Assembly: GCA_964464965.1 (NCBI GenBank)
Contig: CAYXHM010000012.1
Location: forward strand, 14,946-78,945
Direction: 5' to 3'
DNA from: UBA5543 sp964464965
Lineage (GTDB): Bacteria > Bacteroidota > Bacteroidia > Chitinophagales > Chitinophagaceae
Length of the DNA stretch: 64,000 bases
The notes under the pieces were generated by a model. That model did not search any database and had not been told where the DNA came from. It worked only from the letters and a program-made list of their open reading frames with translations. Shown here one piece after another: positions 1 to 8,304 of this stretch (position 1 is its first letter; every line of letters begins with the position of its first letter). A program made the translations under genes and the position numbers.

Positions 1-438
1 CTGTCCGTTCCCGTCAAGACATACCAGCAGTTCATCGCGATAACTACCCTGCAGGCTTATCGCAGTATCATTCCCATTACTGAAATAATTAACCATCGTG
101 CCTGTGAATTTACCATTAGCATCTACATTCATCCAGCTACCGGCCTTGTAATTTGACGTGTGCCAGCTATACATGTAAGAGAAGCCGTCTTTGAGTTCTG
201 CCGGGGTTAACACAATACTATCTGTCGCAGATAACCCTATATTAATGATATGTGGTATTGTGCCTGTTTTTATATCGCTCCCGTCCAGGGTCAGATATAC
301 TGAATCATCAAATGTATTATAAATGCTTAATGTAGCATCGCCGGGCGGTGCTTCTGCAGCATCAACAAGTTGCTTTTTTTTACATGAAGCCGAAAGGCAT
401 ATAGTTGCAAGTAGTATAACGATGTAATGTTTTAACAT
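1..438 (-). CDS. Lipoprotein, 3' end outside the window (partial)
   Basis: The reading frame is open from an ATG at 438 down to base 1, giving 146 codons with no stop, so the gene continues to the left. The N-terminus is a typical lipoprotein signal: a short basic start, a hydrophobic stretch and the lipobox LSASC followed by three lysines, which predicts anchoring of the mature protein through the Cys. The visible mature part has no catalytic motif. It resembles the complete lipoprotein at 1138-1923: both have an N-D-x-V segment near the start and a later aromatic segment of the form (D/E)G-x-(S/T)Y-x-x-x-W-x-T-x-x-Y. I infer that the two are paralogs; the function is unknown. Confidence 0.75.
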   Translation of the reverse strand, partial: MLKHYIVILLATICLSASCKKKQLVDAAEAPPGDATLSIYNTFDDSVYLTLDGSDIKTGTIPHIINIGLSATDSIVLTPAELKDGFSYMYSWHTSNYKAGSWMNVDANGKFTGTMVNYFSNGNDTAISLQGSYRDELLVCLDGNGQ

Positions 439-517
439 AAGCGCGAGGAATATTTCAGCTTTAAAAATAACATATCCCTGTTCATTTAACGGCTTCGTAT
501 CCTGATTATTGTTGTAA

Positions 518-550
518 TACAAAGCCCCTTGTTTATAAAGGGGCTTTGTA
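518..550 (-). terminator. Hairpin terminator after the HTH gene
   Basis: Perfect 13-bp inverted repeat (tacaaagcccctt / aaggggctttgta) with a 7-nt loop, lying 21 bp beyond the stop of the minus-strand HTH gene and before the partial lipoprotein. There is no long T-run on the minus side, so it may act by the stem alone. Confidence 0.6.
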
Positions 551-571
551 TCATTGCAGCATAAAGTTTTG

Positions 572-1012
572 CTATATTTTGTATTTCACCAGGCGCAATA
601 TTTCTATCAGCATATCCGGTGTAAACAATTTCTTTTTACAATGTAAAATACGGCTCAATATCTGCTGGTCTGTTTTGAGGTGTGCAGCCAGTTCTGCCTG
701 TGTCACCTTTTTTACTTCCATGTACGCCTGCAGGCCTTCGGCTATTACTTCGTACATGTTTTTCGGTGGCTTTTTCGAAGCCAGTATCTCATTAACACTG
801 CCGGCGCGCGCATATTTCAAAAACTTGTCCAGGAAGGCCTCAGTAAGCGGGGTTTCACCATTTATCACTTTAGAGTAATAGTAGGGTGTTACCTTAATTT
901 TAGAGGCTATCTCTCCTTTTGTCGCAATGTTGCGACGCTTCATTAATATTGCCGCAGCCTGCTTTAGTTGCAGAGGCTTAACGTCTTTTACGTGTTTAGC
1001 TTTGGGAGGCAT
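572..1012 (-). CDS. Tandem helix-turn-helix (XRE-like) DNA-binding protein
   Basis: 146-residue soluble protein with two helix-turn-helix-like segments: one at about residues 10-60, containing KGEIASKIKVTPYYYSKVING, and one at about 80-140, containing VTQAELAAHLKTDQQILSRIL. Each has the Q/G-x-x-A-x-x-(L/I)-x-(V/T) pattern of XRE/Cro folds followed by a recognition-helix-like stretch. I chose the ATG at 1012; an in-frame TTG at 1021 would add only three residues. It stands alone between hairpin 518-550 and the lipoprotein at 1138, on the same strand. A role as transcriptional regulator is inferred from the fold; the target is unknown. The second domain resembles the antitoxin HTH of HigA/MqsA type, but no toxin gene lies beside it. 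Confidence 0.65.
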   Translation of the reverse strand: MPPKAKHVKDVKPLQLKQAAAILMKRRNIATKGEIASKIKVTPYYYSKVINGETPLTEAFLDKFLKYARAGSVNEILASKKPPKNMYEVIAEGLQAYMEVKKVTQAELAAHLKTDQQILSRILHCKKKLFTPDMLIEILRLVKYKI

Positions 1013-1137
1013 TCTTATCAATATTTGTGTAAATATACATATATCTGGGTGTTATCACAATTTTTTATGTAAAATTGGTGCGTTACTTTTTTACAATTTA
1101 CCTGCAGGGGTATAGAAGGCCCCGTAAAAAGCGGTAA

Positions 1138-1923
1138 TTATTGTTGTCTCACCATCATAAAGTAATATTCATTATCCGGGAATAATGCCATTACGGTATC
1201 TACCGCATTACTCTTATAATCAGGCGGGGTTGCCGTTGGTAGTTTGCCTCCTACCATATTGCCTGTACTCCCATTTGCCGACCTGAATTCAATATACGGC
1301 ACATCTGCCTGGTGAACCATAAATTCCATGTTATCAGTTACCACCTCGCCGCTTTGAAGTTTATACGTGTATTCAGCCATGAAATTTTTCCTGATAACCA
1401 CCTGGCGGAAACGCTCATCTACTTTAATATTGTTCCACTGGTTGCTATACCCTGTGGCGTCGCTATACAGGTACGCACCAACTGCTATCCAACTGGTTTG
1501 GGTACCGGCTCCTTTCAAAAAAGCATTGCGTCCCTGCCCGTGGTAAGCAGGCTCCAGGTAATAAGTGTTGTCGCCTTCCCTGGGTGCTATCTTCACCCTG
1601 TTGGCCGTTACAGGAAAATTATCATTAAACCAGTTATTATAATAATAATCTTCGGTGTACCAGTCCATATAATAAGTGGCCCCTTCTTCAAAATTATTGC
1701 CGGGAAATACTTTATTAGTGCCTGCAGGTATTACTGTCCTCATTATAAGATCAGTGCCCGATGCGTAATCTTCTTTGCTGCTGTATAAGTCAAATGTCAC
1801 GTCTTTATCCAGGCGGTTTACAATTGTTACAGCTTTCTTGTCGTTCGTTTTTTTACAACCCTGCACTACTGCAATGCACAGTATGGCAGATAATGTTAAA
1901 AGCAATAAATATCCTTTACGCAT
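1138..1923 (-). CDS. Lipoprotein of unknown function
   Basis: 261 residues from the ATG at 1923, chosen because it places a clean lipoprotein signal at the N-terminus (MRKGYLLLLTLSAILC, then lipobox VVQGC followed by KK); the longer reading frame to 1962 would put 13 polar residues before it. The mature protein is rich in Tyr, Trp and Asn and looks all-beta, with no recognised catalytic motif. It shares a segment pattern with the partial lipoprotein at 1-438 and is probably its paralog. It follows the giant T9SS protein on the same strand with a 66-bp gap, so they may be cotranscribed. Function not recognised. Confidence 0.7.
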   Translation of the reverse strand: MRKGYLLLLTLSAILCIAVVQGCKKTNDKKAVTIVNRLDKDVTFDLYSSKEDYASGTDLIMRTVIPAGTNKVFPGNNFEEGATYYMDWYTEDYYYNNWFNDNFPVTANRVKIAPREGDNTYYLEPAYHGQGRNAFLKGAGTQTSWIAVGAYLYSDATGYSNQWNNIKVDERFRQVVIRKNFMAEYTYKLQSGEVVTDNMEFMVHQADVPYIEFRSANGSTGNMVGGKLPTATPPDYKSNAVDTVMALFPDNEYYFMMVRQQ

Positions 1924-1989
1924 AATAATGTAACTGGTTTTATGACCAGCTAAAATAGTCATTTTTTACAGATAGCTGCGACACTATGC

Positions 1990-4900
1990 TTATCTCACTA
2001 TGGAGAAAGGCACCTCTATACTTTTGCCACTCAGCATTATACGGAATATATAAAATCCATTGGCGAGGGTGCCATCCAGTTCCACCGTACGTTCCATCTT
2101 CATATCCTGGCTTATAGCTATATCACTATATACCACCATGCCCAGCGTGTTCAATACCTCAAACGGCATTAACTGTTCATGGCTTAATTTAGCCTTGATA
2201 GTAAACACCCCTTTGTTTGGATTAGGGAATAAAACCATCTGGTCTATTTTTCCATCTCCTTTATTCACCGTTATAATGGCCGAGGTAGAATTGGGACAAC
2301 CGTCTAATGTAGTGGTAACAGTATATGTACCTGAGGCGCTTACAGTAATCTTATCAATAGTGGGGTCCTGCGCCAGTGAGCCAAACCCGTTTGGCCCTTT
2401 CCATTTAAAGGTGGCACCCGGTTCAGGGTTACTAACGTTCAGCACAAGAGTTTCGCCAGCTGTCACCGGGCTATTACTTACAATAACAGGTTTGGCAGGA
2501 CGTGGCCTTACCCGTATCCATACAGTATCTGATATAACACAGCCTTCCCTGCTTGCGGTAACCACATACATACCGGAATCATCCATCGTCACATCATTTT
2601 TAAAGGCATCTTTTTCTAAGAAAGTAAAGCTGCCGGGGCCTTTCCATATATAACCAATGGCACCTGTAGAAGTATCCGTTAACGACAATTCTAGTTTATC
2701 GCCAACACAAAGCGGTTCTCTATAGGTAGCGTCGGGTTTGCCGGGTAGTGGTGTTATTTCTATATTGGCAACTGCTGTAGCAGTACAGCCTGTTTCAGTT
2801 ATTGTAGCAGTCAGTACATAATTACCCTTGTCAGCAAGTTTGGCATCGTCTTTCGAAACTTCAGCACCAATGGCAGAGAAGCCGGCCCCACCTTCCCAGG
2901 TATATGTTTCGCCCTGCTTGTTTTTTGCTTTCAGGTATATGACCCCGCCTTCACAAAACACATCTTCAGATACAATTTCAGGCACTGGCTTGGGGTTTAC
3001 CACCACAAATACACTATCAGACTCTGATTCACAGCCATTCAGCACTGCCCGCGATACGTAGAAGCCTGAATGTACTGTTGGTTGCACAGAGCCTAAAACT
3101 GGGCTCTTTACTGTGGAAATAAACCCTCCCGGGCCTCTCCATATGTAAGAGGAACCGCTGGTACTGCTGGTAGCATCCAGGTTAAGCGTTTTATCTTCGC
3201 ACACAGGAGAGTTGCTGGTAATATCCGGCACCGCAGGTGTTGGTCTTAAATCGTTAAGGTAAGCGGTGTCGTAGGCACGGCATCCGCCGGATTTCACCAT
3301 GGCAATATATCTGCCTTTGTGTGTAGCTACCTGTACATTATTATAGGTAAATGCAGCACCGGTGTCTTTCCCGCCCGGATATTCTAAATAAAATAACCTT
3401 AGATAAGGATGTGTTGGCCGTAATGTCATGCTGCCGTCAATGCATGCAAAAGGTGGCAATGTAAGTACCGGCGGGCTAAGCGTATCGACCACAGCCAGGT
3501 GTACAGAATCTATAGCCAGGGAGCACGCAGTACCAACCACTGTAACTACATAATAGCCCGAGTCTGAGTATTTAATATTTTCGACTTTAGGGTTAATCAT
3601 ATCAGTACTTGGAACTAGAAGTCCCGGCCCTCTCCATGTATATTTGGGCGAGCCTGGTATGGGTGGATTAGCAATTACATCAAATGTGATGGTATCTGTA
3701 GGGCAAACTGCTGTGCCCGGAGAAATAACCGGTGTAACATTGAACCTGTGTGATTTTATGATATCAACATACACGGTGTCTTTTAGTGAACAGGTGCCTA
3801 TTGTAGATGTTAATTCATAGTTACCTCCATCTGTTATCTGTGCATTTGGTATGGTTGTAGTACCACCGGGTTGGCCTGGTATAACAGCTCCATTAGGTAG
3901 CTTTTTCCACGTTGGCGTACCGGCACCTATACTACCTGCTATTAATTTCAGCACATCATCACTACATAATGGCGTTGCATTAGTAGTGGCCACCGGTATA
4001 GGAGGAGACTGCCTGATAATAATATTTTCTATGGTATCTCTTGTTGCACAACCATTTTTACTGGCAGTCACAATATAATTTCCTGAATTGAACGTTCCTA
4101 AATTGGTTAACACAGGATTCTGATCATTGCTGCTAACACCTGGGCCGGTCCATGTATAAGTAACCCCCGCAGTATTGCAAACCGCAAAAAGGAACAATGT
4201 ATCGTGCGCACAAATATCTATATCAGGGCTTGACGCTATTACAGGCTCAGGCTTTTCACTGATTACCACATTAACGGTATCCTTACTCTCACAACCATTT
4301 TGCTTCAATACCACTACATATCTTCCATCATCATCGGTGGAAACATTCAGCCTGGCTATATTCATTACATTAGATGTAATATCGTTCCACGTGCCATCTA
4401 TATGATACCATTCTGTAATGTGACCGGTGCTCGTCGTAGTTGCTGTAAGAATTAAAGTTTCACGCGAACACAATGGTGCGTTTGTAGTCAGGTTTGGCTT
4501 ATCAGCGGCCTGCTTTATCACAACTGTTGTTGTGTCTTTGCGAACGCAACCATTCAGGTCTGCGGTAACAATATAGTCGCCGCTATGCAATGAGGCGGTC
4601 ATGTTTGTCCTGATAACGTTTTGCGCAGAAGCTGTAAAATTATCAGGCCCTGTCCACGAATAAGCTACCCCGGCTGATGACGCAGTAGAGTTAAGGCGAA
4701 GCGTGTCATTACTACATGTAGGACTGTTGTTACTGGCTATCGGCCATGTGGGTAATGGTTTAATCAATATGTCAATCTCATTATCGTAAGAAGTATCTAT
4801 GGGCGCGGTACCTACAATTCTTATCCTGAATTTAGTTCCGCTTACATTAGGCGGCAACTTAATAAAGATTTTACCTTCTTTCACACCTACAGATGAAACA

Positions 4901-7197
4901 CTACCAATATTGTAAGGTGTTACAAAACTACCTGTGGCATCAGATAATTGTGCCGTAAAAACATTGCCTGCCCTGAAGGGTTCAGTTGTTACATAATCTA
5001 TAGTAAATGTATCCTGTTCACAATAAACATTCTTCACCGTGTTCTGTGCTAAAGATACACTGGTATCCGGCGTAATCTTTACCATAAAAGCATCATTCAA
5101 ACCACCATGTGTGTTTTGACTACCATTGAATGATATACCAGCATTACTGCCGGAATTACCTGTAATATAAATATGCCCGTAAGATTTACCCCGCGCAACA
5201 CCAAAACCATAATCATTTTCAGCACCTCCATAATAAGTTGACCATATTTTTTCTCCATATGGATTATAAATGGCTATCAGCGCATCGAAAGCATTTGTAG
5301 ATTGCCCAAGGTTCCGAACTGATCGAAATGCATCTGTAGTTGCAATATCATTATCACTTGCAGTAATTCCTGTCACATTAAGATTTCCCTTATGATCTAT
5401 AACGACATTACCTCCATGATCGGTACCACTACCACCAAAAAAAGTACCCCATAAACGCTTACCGGTACTGTCAAATTTTGCGAGGAACATATCAAAGTAA
5501 CCACCGTTATTCGGTTGTTGGGCAGTCGACGACGCAATTCCCGACGTACTTAATGTCGAGCCACATATATAAACGTAGTTGGTATCACCTACCACAATAC
5601 CGCGCGATTGTTCCTCGTCGCTTCCCCCATAGTAGGTTGCCCAGGTTCTTGCACCGGTATATTGGTTAAATTTTCCGATGAGGATATCTACTGTGGAATT
5701 TCCGGCACTGGGTTTATTTTGCAAATGCGTGTTCACAGTACCCATGCCACTGCTTTGAAATTTACCCACAACGTAAGGCGTGCCGTTGCTATCCACACTT
5801 ACGTTTGTAAATTGGTCTTTATCTGTTCCGCCATAATAAGTGCCCCAGATACGTCCCCCGTTTTTATTAAATTTCGCTAGAAATCCATCATAATCACCTG
5901 CACGTGAGGTTTGTTGAGTGCCGGTTGTTATTATGCCGGTATCGCTATTGGTAATGCCTGCCAGATAAATATTTTTAGCCGTATCGCATATCACTCCTAC
6001 CTGGTAGTCATTTCCGTCTCGTTCTTTGCCTGCGCCACCGTAATACGTAGCCCAAAGGCGCACACCGGTAATATCCATTTTTACAAGGAATGCATCGGAA
6101 GCTCCTCCGCAATAAACAGGTTTGTGCCCGGTAGATGTTGCAATGCCACTTACAGAACTATCTGTTACCCCCGCAAATACTATATTGTTTTCTATATCAA
6201 CAGTAATTGAGTGGATGGCATCATTTTTATTCCCGCCATAAAAAGTTGACCACTGTCTTACACCACCTGCCGTGTACCGGGTAACCACACCATCTTCTGC
6301 ACCACCAAAGACTACCTGGTGAGCACCGGATGTAAATACATTAGACGATGTACCACTGGCAGTCCGTCCTCCCAAATACACATTACCTGCAGTATCAGAT
6401 GCCGCGCACATACCAAAATCATGGTCAGCCCCTCCCATATATGTAGCCCACTCTAAAGAAGGGTCTATAACAACAGTGCCGGTATGTTTTGCTACATCAA
6501 ATGAAACATTATTGCTCTCCAGCCTATAAGATGATGCTAACGGCTCCTTAGTATCTGCGTTATAAGTGTATGGTGCTTTTTCGGTAATAGAACCATATGG
6601 CGTATTCACAACTATATCTCCATCTGACATGGCCATCTCTGTAGCGCCGTCGTACTGCATCCGTATATCTGCAATGTTGCCCCCCGGGTGCACAATAAAA
6701 TCATACTTTACACCACCATCCTGTATATACAATACCCAGTCAATATTATTGTAAATATTTTTGTACACAACCTTGCCAAAAGCATAGGCCCTTACACCAT
6801 CCAGGTGAGCGGTATAATAATTCTCATAATAATCTATTTTTTGTTCGAATATTGGCTGCGCAAATTTATTTGCCCCCACCAGGTAAACATCCAGCCTGTA
6901 AGATTCAATCAAAGAACCATCGCCATCTTTACTATCAACGTGATTTAACCACTGGTAATGCAATTGACCTGCGCCAACAAACATATTTAGCTTGCCTGTA
7001 GCAAGTCTGAAATCAATTTCATTTCTCTGTTTGCCAAACTGGTCTATTACCTGGCCCTTGTTCTCAACAAAATACAGCGCCTTATTTACTGGGAAATTAA
7101 CCTTTTCTGACTTTGCCAATGTGGCAATAGCCGGTAGAAAGAAAACTATTAAGAGCAATATATTTCTTAATACACTTTTGTGTATATCGTTTACCAT
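1990..7197 (-). CDS. Giant T9SS-secreted protein: 7-bladed propeller plus ten Ig-like repeats
   Basis: 1735 residues. Start set at the ATG at 7197, which gives a signal peptide (IHKSVLRNILLLIVFF..ATLA); the upstream frame to 7248 adds an unlikely 17 residues. Order seen: an N-terminal domain beginning ALYFVENKGQ (the region usually found ahead of SBBP repeats, about 30-220); seven blades marked by W-(A/S/G)-T-(Y/F)-x-GG (about 250-720), matching the seven-bladed SBBP propeller family; a linker domain (about 740-840) also found in the 25128 protein; ten Ig/PKD-like repeats of the form SNSPxC...YxWxGPxGF...GxYxVTA..GC; and a C-terminal T9SS type A sorting domain (LFPNPNKGVFTI...GFYIFRI). I infer export by T9SS and a surface or adhesin role. 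The ligand is unknown. Confidence 0.88.
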   Translation of the reverse strand: MVNDIHKSVLRNILLLIVFFLPAIATLAKSEKVNFPVNKALYFVENKGQVIDQFGKQRNEIDFRLATGKLNMFVGAGQLHYQWLNHVDSKDGDGSLIESYRLDVYLVGANKFAQPIFEQKIDYYENYYTAHLDGVRAYAFGKVVYKNIYNNIDWVLYIQDGGVKYDFIVHPGGNIADIRMQYDGATEMAMSDGDIVVNTPYGSITEKAPYTYNADTKEPLASSYRLESNNVSFDVAKHTGTVVIDPSLEWATYMGGADHDFGMCAASDTAGNVYLGGRTASGTSSNVFTSGAHQVVFGGAEDGVVTRYTAGGVRQWSTFYGGNKNDAIHSITVDIENNIVFAGVTDSSVSGIATSTGHKPVYCGGASDAFLVKMDITGVRLWATYYGGAGKERDGNDYQVGVICDTAKNIYLAGITNSDTGIITTGTQQTSRAGDYDGFLAKFNKNGGRIWGTYYGGTDKDQFTNVSVDSNGTPYVVGKFQSSGMGTVNTHLQNKPSAGNSTVDILIGKFNQYTGARTWATYYGGSDEEQSRGIVVGDTNYVYICGSTLSTSGIASSTAQQPNNGGYFDMFLAKFDSTGKRLWGTFFGGSGTDHGGNVVIDHKGNLNVTGITASDNDIATTDAFRSVRNLGQSTNAFDALIAIYNPYGEKIWSTYYGGAENDYGFGVARGKSYGHIYITGNSGSNAGISFNGSQNTHGGLNDAFMVKITPDTSVSLAQNTVKNVYCEQDTFTIDYVTTEPFRAGNVFTAQLSDATGSFVTPYNIGSVSSVGVKEGKIFIKLPPNVSGTKFRIRIVGTAPIDTSYDNEIDILIKPLPTWPIASNNSPTCSNDTLRLNSTASSAGVAYSWTGPDNFTASAQNVIRTNMTASLHSGDYIVTADLNGCVRKDTTTVVIKQAADKPNLTTNAPLCSRETLILTATTTSTGHITEWYHIDGTWNDITSNVMNIARLNVSTDDDGRYVVVLKQNGCESKDTVNVVISEKPEPVIASSPDIDICAHDTLFLFAVCNTAGVTYTWTGPGVSSNDQNPVLTNLGTFNSGNYIVTASKNGCATRDTIENIIIRQSPPIPVATTNATPLCSDDVLKLIAGSIGAGTPTWKKLPNGAVIPGQPGGTTTIPNAQITDGGNYELTSTIGTCSLKDTVYVDIIKSHRFNVTPVISPGTAVCPTDTITFDVIANPPIPGSPKYTWRGPGLLVPSTDMINPKVENIKYSDSGYYVVTVVGTACSLAIDSVHLAVVDTLSPPVLTLPPFACIDGSMTLRPTHPYLRLFYLEYPGGKDTGAAFTYNNVQVATHKGRYIAMVKSGGCRAYDTAYLNDLRPTPAVPDITSNSPVCEDKTLNLDATSSTSGSSYIWRGPGGFISTVKSPVLGSVQPTVHSGFYVSRAVLNGCESESDSVFVVVNPKPVPEIVSEDVFCEGGVIYLKAKNKQGETYTWEGGAGFSAIGAEVSKDDAKLADKGNYVLTATITETGCTATAVANIEITPLPGKPDATYREPLCVGDKLELSLTDTSTGAIGYIWKGPGSFTFLEKDAFKNDVTMDDSGMYVVTASREGCVISDTVWIRVRPRPAKPVIVSNSPVTAGETLVLNVSNPEPGATFKWKGPNGFGSLAQDPTIDKITVSASGTYTVTTTLDGCPNSTSAIITVNKGDGKIDQMVLFPNPNKGVFTIKAKLSHEQLMPFEVLNTLGMVVYSDIAISQDMKMERTVELDGTLANGFYIFRIMLSGKSIEVPFSIVR

Positions 7198-7297
7198 TTT
7201 GTTAAAATTTTCGTATTTAAAGATAGCGAAAATGAATAATACTCCCACATTATTCTATGCTATAATTAAAATATTCACAACAATTTTAATGCCGTGT

Positions 7298-7582
7298 TTA
7301 TAACTGCTTTACGAAGTCTTCTATAGTCCGTTTTATTATCTCTTTCAGGCTATTGGTAATTGCCTGATTATCAGCATCCACGATACCTTTCTGACTTTCG
7401 TAGTATTGTACACCTTCCCGGGTAAGTTCAGCCTCCATGCGTTGTAATTGCCCCATTAATTCGTCAAAAGAGGGCCGCCCGCCCAACCTGGCAGCCATCA
7501 CCCTTACCTGGGCAAGATATTTAGCAGAAACAGCGGATGCTATCTGCTCAAAAAGGCTGGTGGGAGATTGCAATTGGTTCAT
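7298..7582 (-). CDS. Small helical protein, unknown
   Basis: 94 residues, ATG at 7582. No signal peptide or membrane segment. The sequence is strongly helical with heptad-like spacing (for example FDELMGQLQRMEAEL and AITNSLKEIIKRTIEDFVKQL), suggesting a coiled-coil or helical-bundle cytoplasmic protein. It sits 100 bp upstream of the giant T9SS gene on the same strand and downstream of the small-lipoprotein terminator, so it probably begins its own transcript. I do not recognise the family. The coding character (no rare stop clustering, sensible composition, isolated on its strand) supports it as a real gene. Confidence 0.55.
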   Translation of the reverse strand: MNQLQSPTSLFEQIASAVSAKYLAQVRVMAARLGGRPSFDELMGQLQRMEAELTREGVQYYESQKGIVDADNQAITNSLKEIIKRTIEDFVKQL

Positions 7583-7653
7583 ACAACTTGGTGCATAACC
7601 AAATATAAGTAATTGAATGTAATATTACAATACCTTAATAAGATTTTACAAAA

Positions 7654-7683
7654 GCTAAAAGCCGGCTGAAGCCGGCTTTTAGC
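7654..7683 (-). terminator. Intrinsic terminator after the small lipoprotein genes
   Basis: Perfect 13-bp stem (gctaaaagccggc / gccggcttttagc) with a TGAA loop, followed on the minus strand by TTTTGT. It lies 25 bp past the stop of the lipoprotein at 7709 and closes the receptor/lipoprotein transcript. Confidence 0.8.
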
Positions 7684-7708
7684 AAAATTATTATTAGTAA
7701 GTTGAATT

Positions 7709-7927
7709 CTATTTTATCTTACAGGTCACGTTTTCCTGGCCTGCTACAGCAGTACGCTGGCGCCCTTGCCAGTCGCTGCACAAACGTGAGGCATGAGCCT
7801 TTCTGTTTGTTTTGTAAGGCATCTCTATCGTTTGATTTGTTTCAGGAGTTACACATTCGCAGGTGTAGTCTTTTGTGCATGATGCAAACGCTAATGTAGC
7901 TGCGGCCAGTATTATAAATCTCTTCAT
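7709..7927 (-). CDS. Tiny Cys-patterned lipoprotein
   Basis: 72 residues, ATG at 7927. Lipoprotein signal MKRFIILAAATLAFASC with lipobox FASC. The mature chain is about 56 residues and carries C-x-C near its start, one Cys in the middle and a final C-K-I-K. The same order (C-x-C ... A-x-x-x-C ... CKI) is present in the next gene upstream, 8043-8267, so the two are paralogs. Both follow the TonB-dependent receptor on the same strand and a strong terminator follows this gene. I infer a disulfide-stabilised small surface or periplasmic lipoprotein; an association with the receptor is suggested only by gene order. Confidence 0.65.
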   Translation of the reverse strand: MKRFIILAAATLAFASCTKDYTCECVTPETNQTIEMPYKTNRKAHASRLCSDWQGRQRTAVAGQENVTCKIK

Positions 7928-8042
7928 TTTTTCTTTTTAAATTTTTATCGGGAACCACCTAACAAGTGGCTAAGTTAACAAAATTATAAAACTAAGGCTG
8001 ATTTTAAAAGTATATTTGCCAGTAGTTTGTCATATATGATAA

Positions 8043-8267
8043 CTAATCAATTTTACATTGCAAATTTCCGCCATATGCATTAACTGTATCAGCATGATCC
8101 TCACAGGTGTAACCGGCTTCACCAAATGTTTGTACCCGTATGGTGAAAAAAGTGTCTTCTGCACCCGTCGTTTTATCTGTACACCGGCAATTGTATCCGT
8201 AGGTGTCTTTTTTACTGCATGCAGCCAGGGTAAGTAGTATGGCCAAGCCTCCTATAATGTATCTCAT
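8043..8267 (-). CDS. Tiny Cys-patterned lipoprotein, paralog of 7709-7927
   Basis: 74 residues from the ATG at 8267 (MRYIIGGLAILLTLAAC), chosen because the longer frame to 8318 would overlap the receptor gene and bury the signal. Lipobox LAAC followed by SKKD. After it come the same four cysteines as in 7709-7927: YNCRC, then C in YTCED, then QCKID at the C-terminus. It lies 37 bp downstream of the TonB-dependent receptor and 115 bp upstream of its paralog, all on the minus strand. No catalytic motif. Likely duplicated accessory lipoproteins of the receptor; the function is not known. Confidence 0.68.
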   Translation of the reverse strand: MRYIIGGLAILLTLAACSKKDTYGYNCRCTDKTTGAEDTFFTIRVQTFGEAGYTCEDHADTVNAYGGNLQCKID

Positions 8268-8304
8268 ATTTGCTTCCTCAATTTTTGCGAAGGTACAACT
8301 ACTG

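Noticed and set aside
572..1012. Antitoxin of a toxin-antitoxin pair (HigA-like)
   Set aside because: No toxin-like gene adjoins it; a hairpin lies on one side and a lipoprotein gene on the other.
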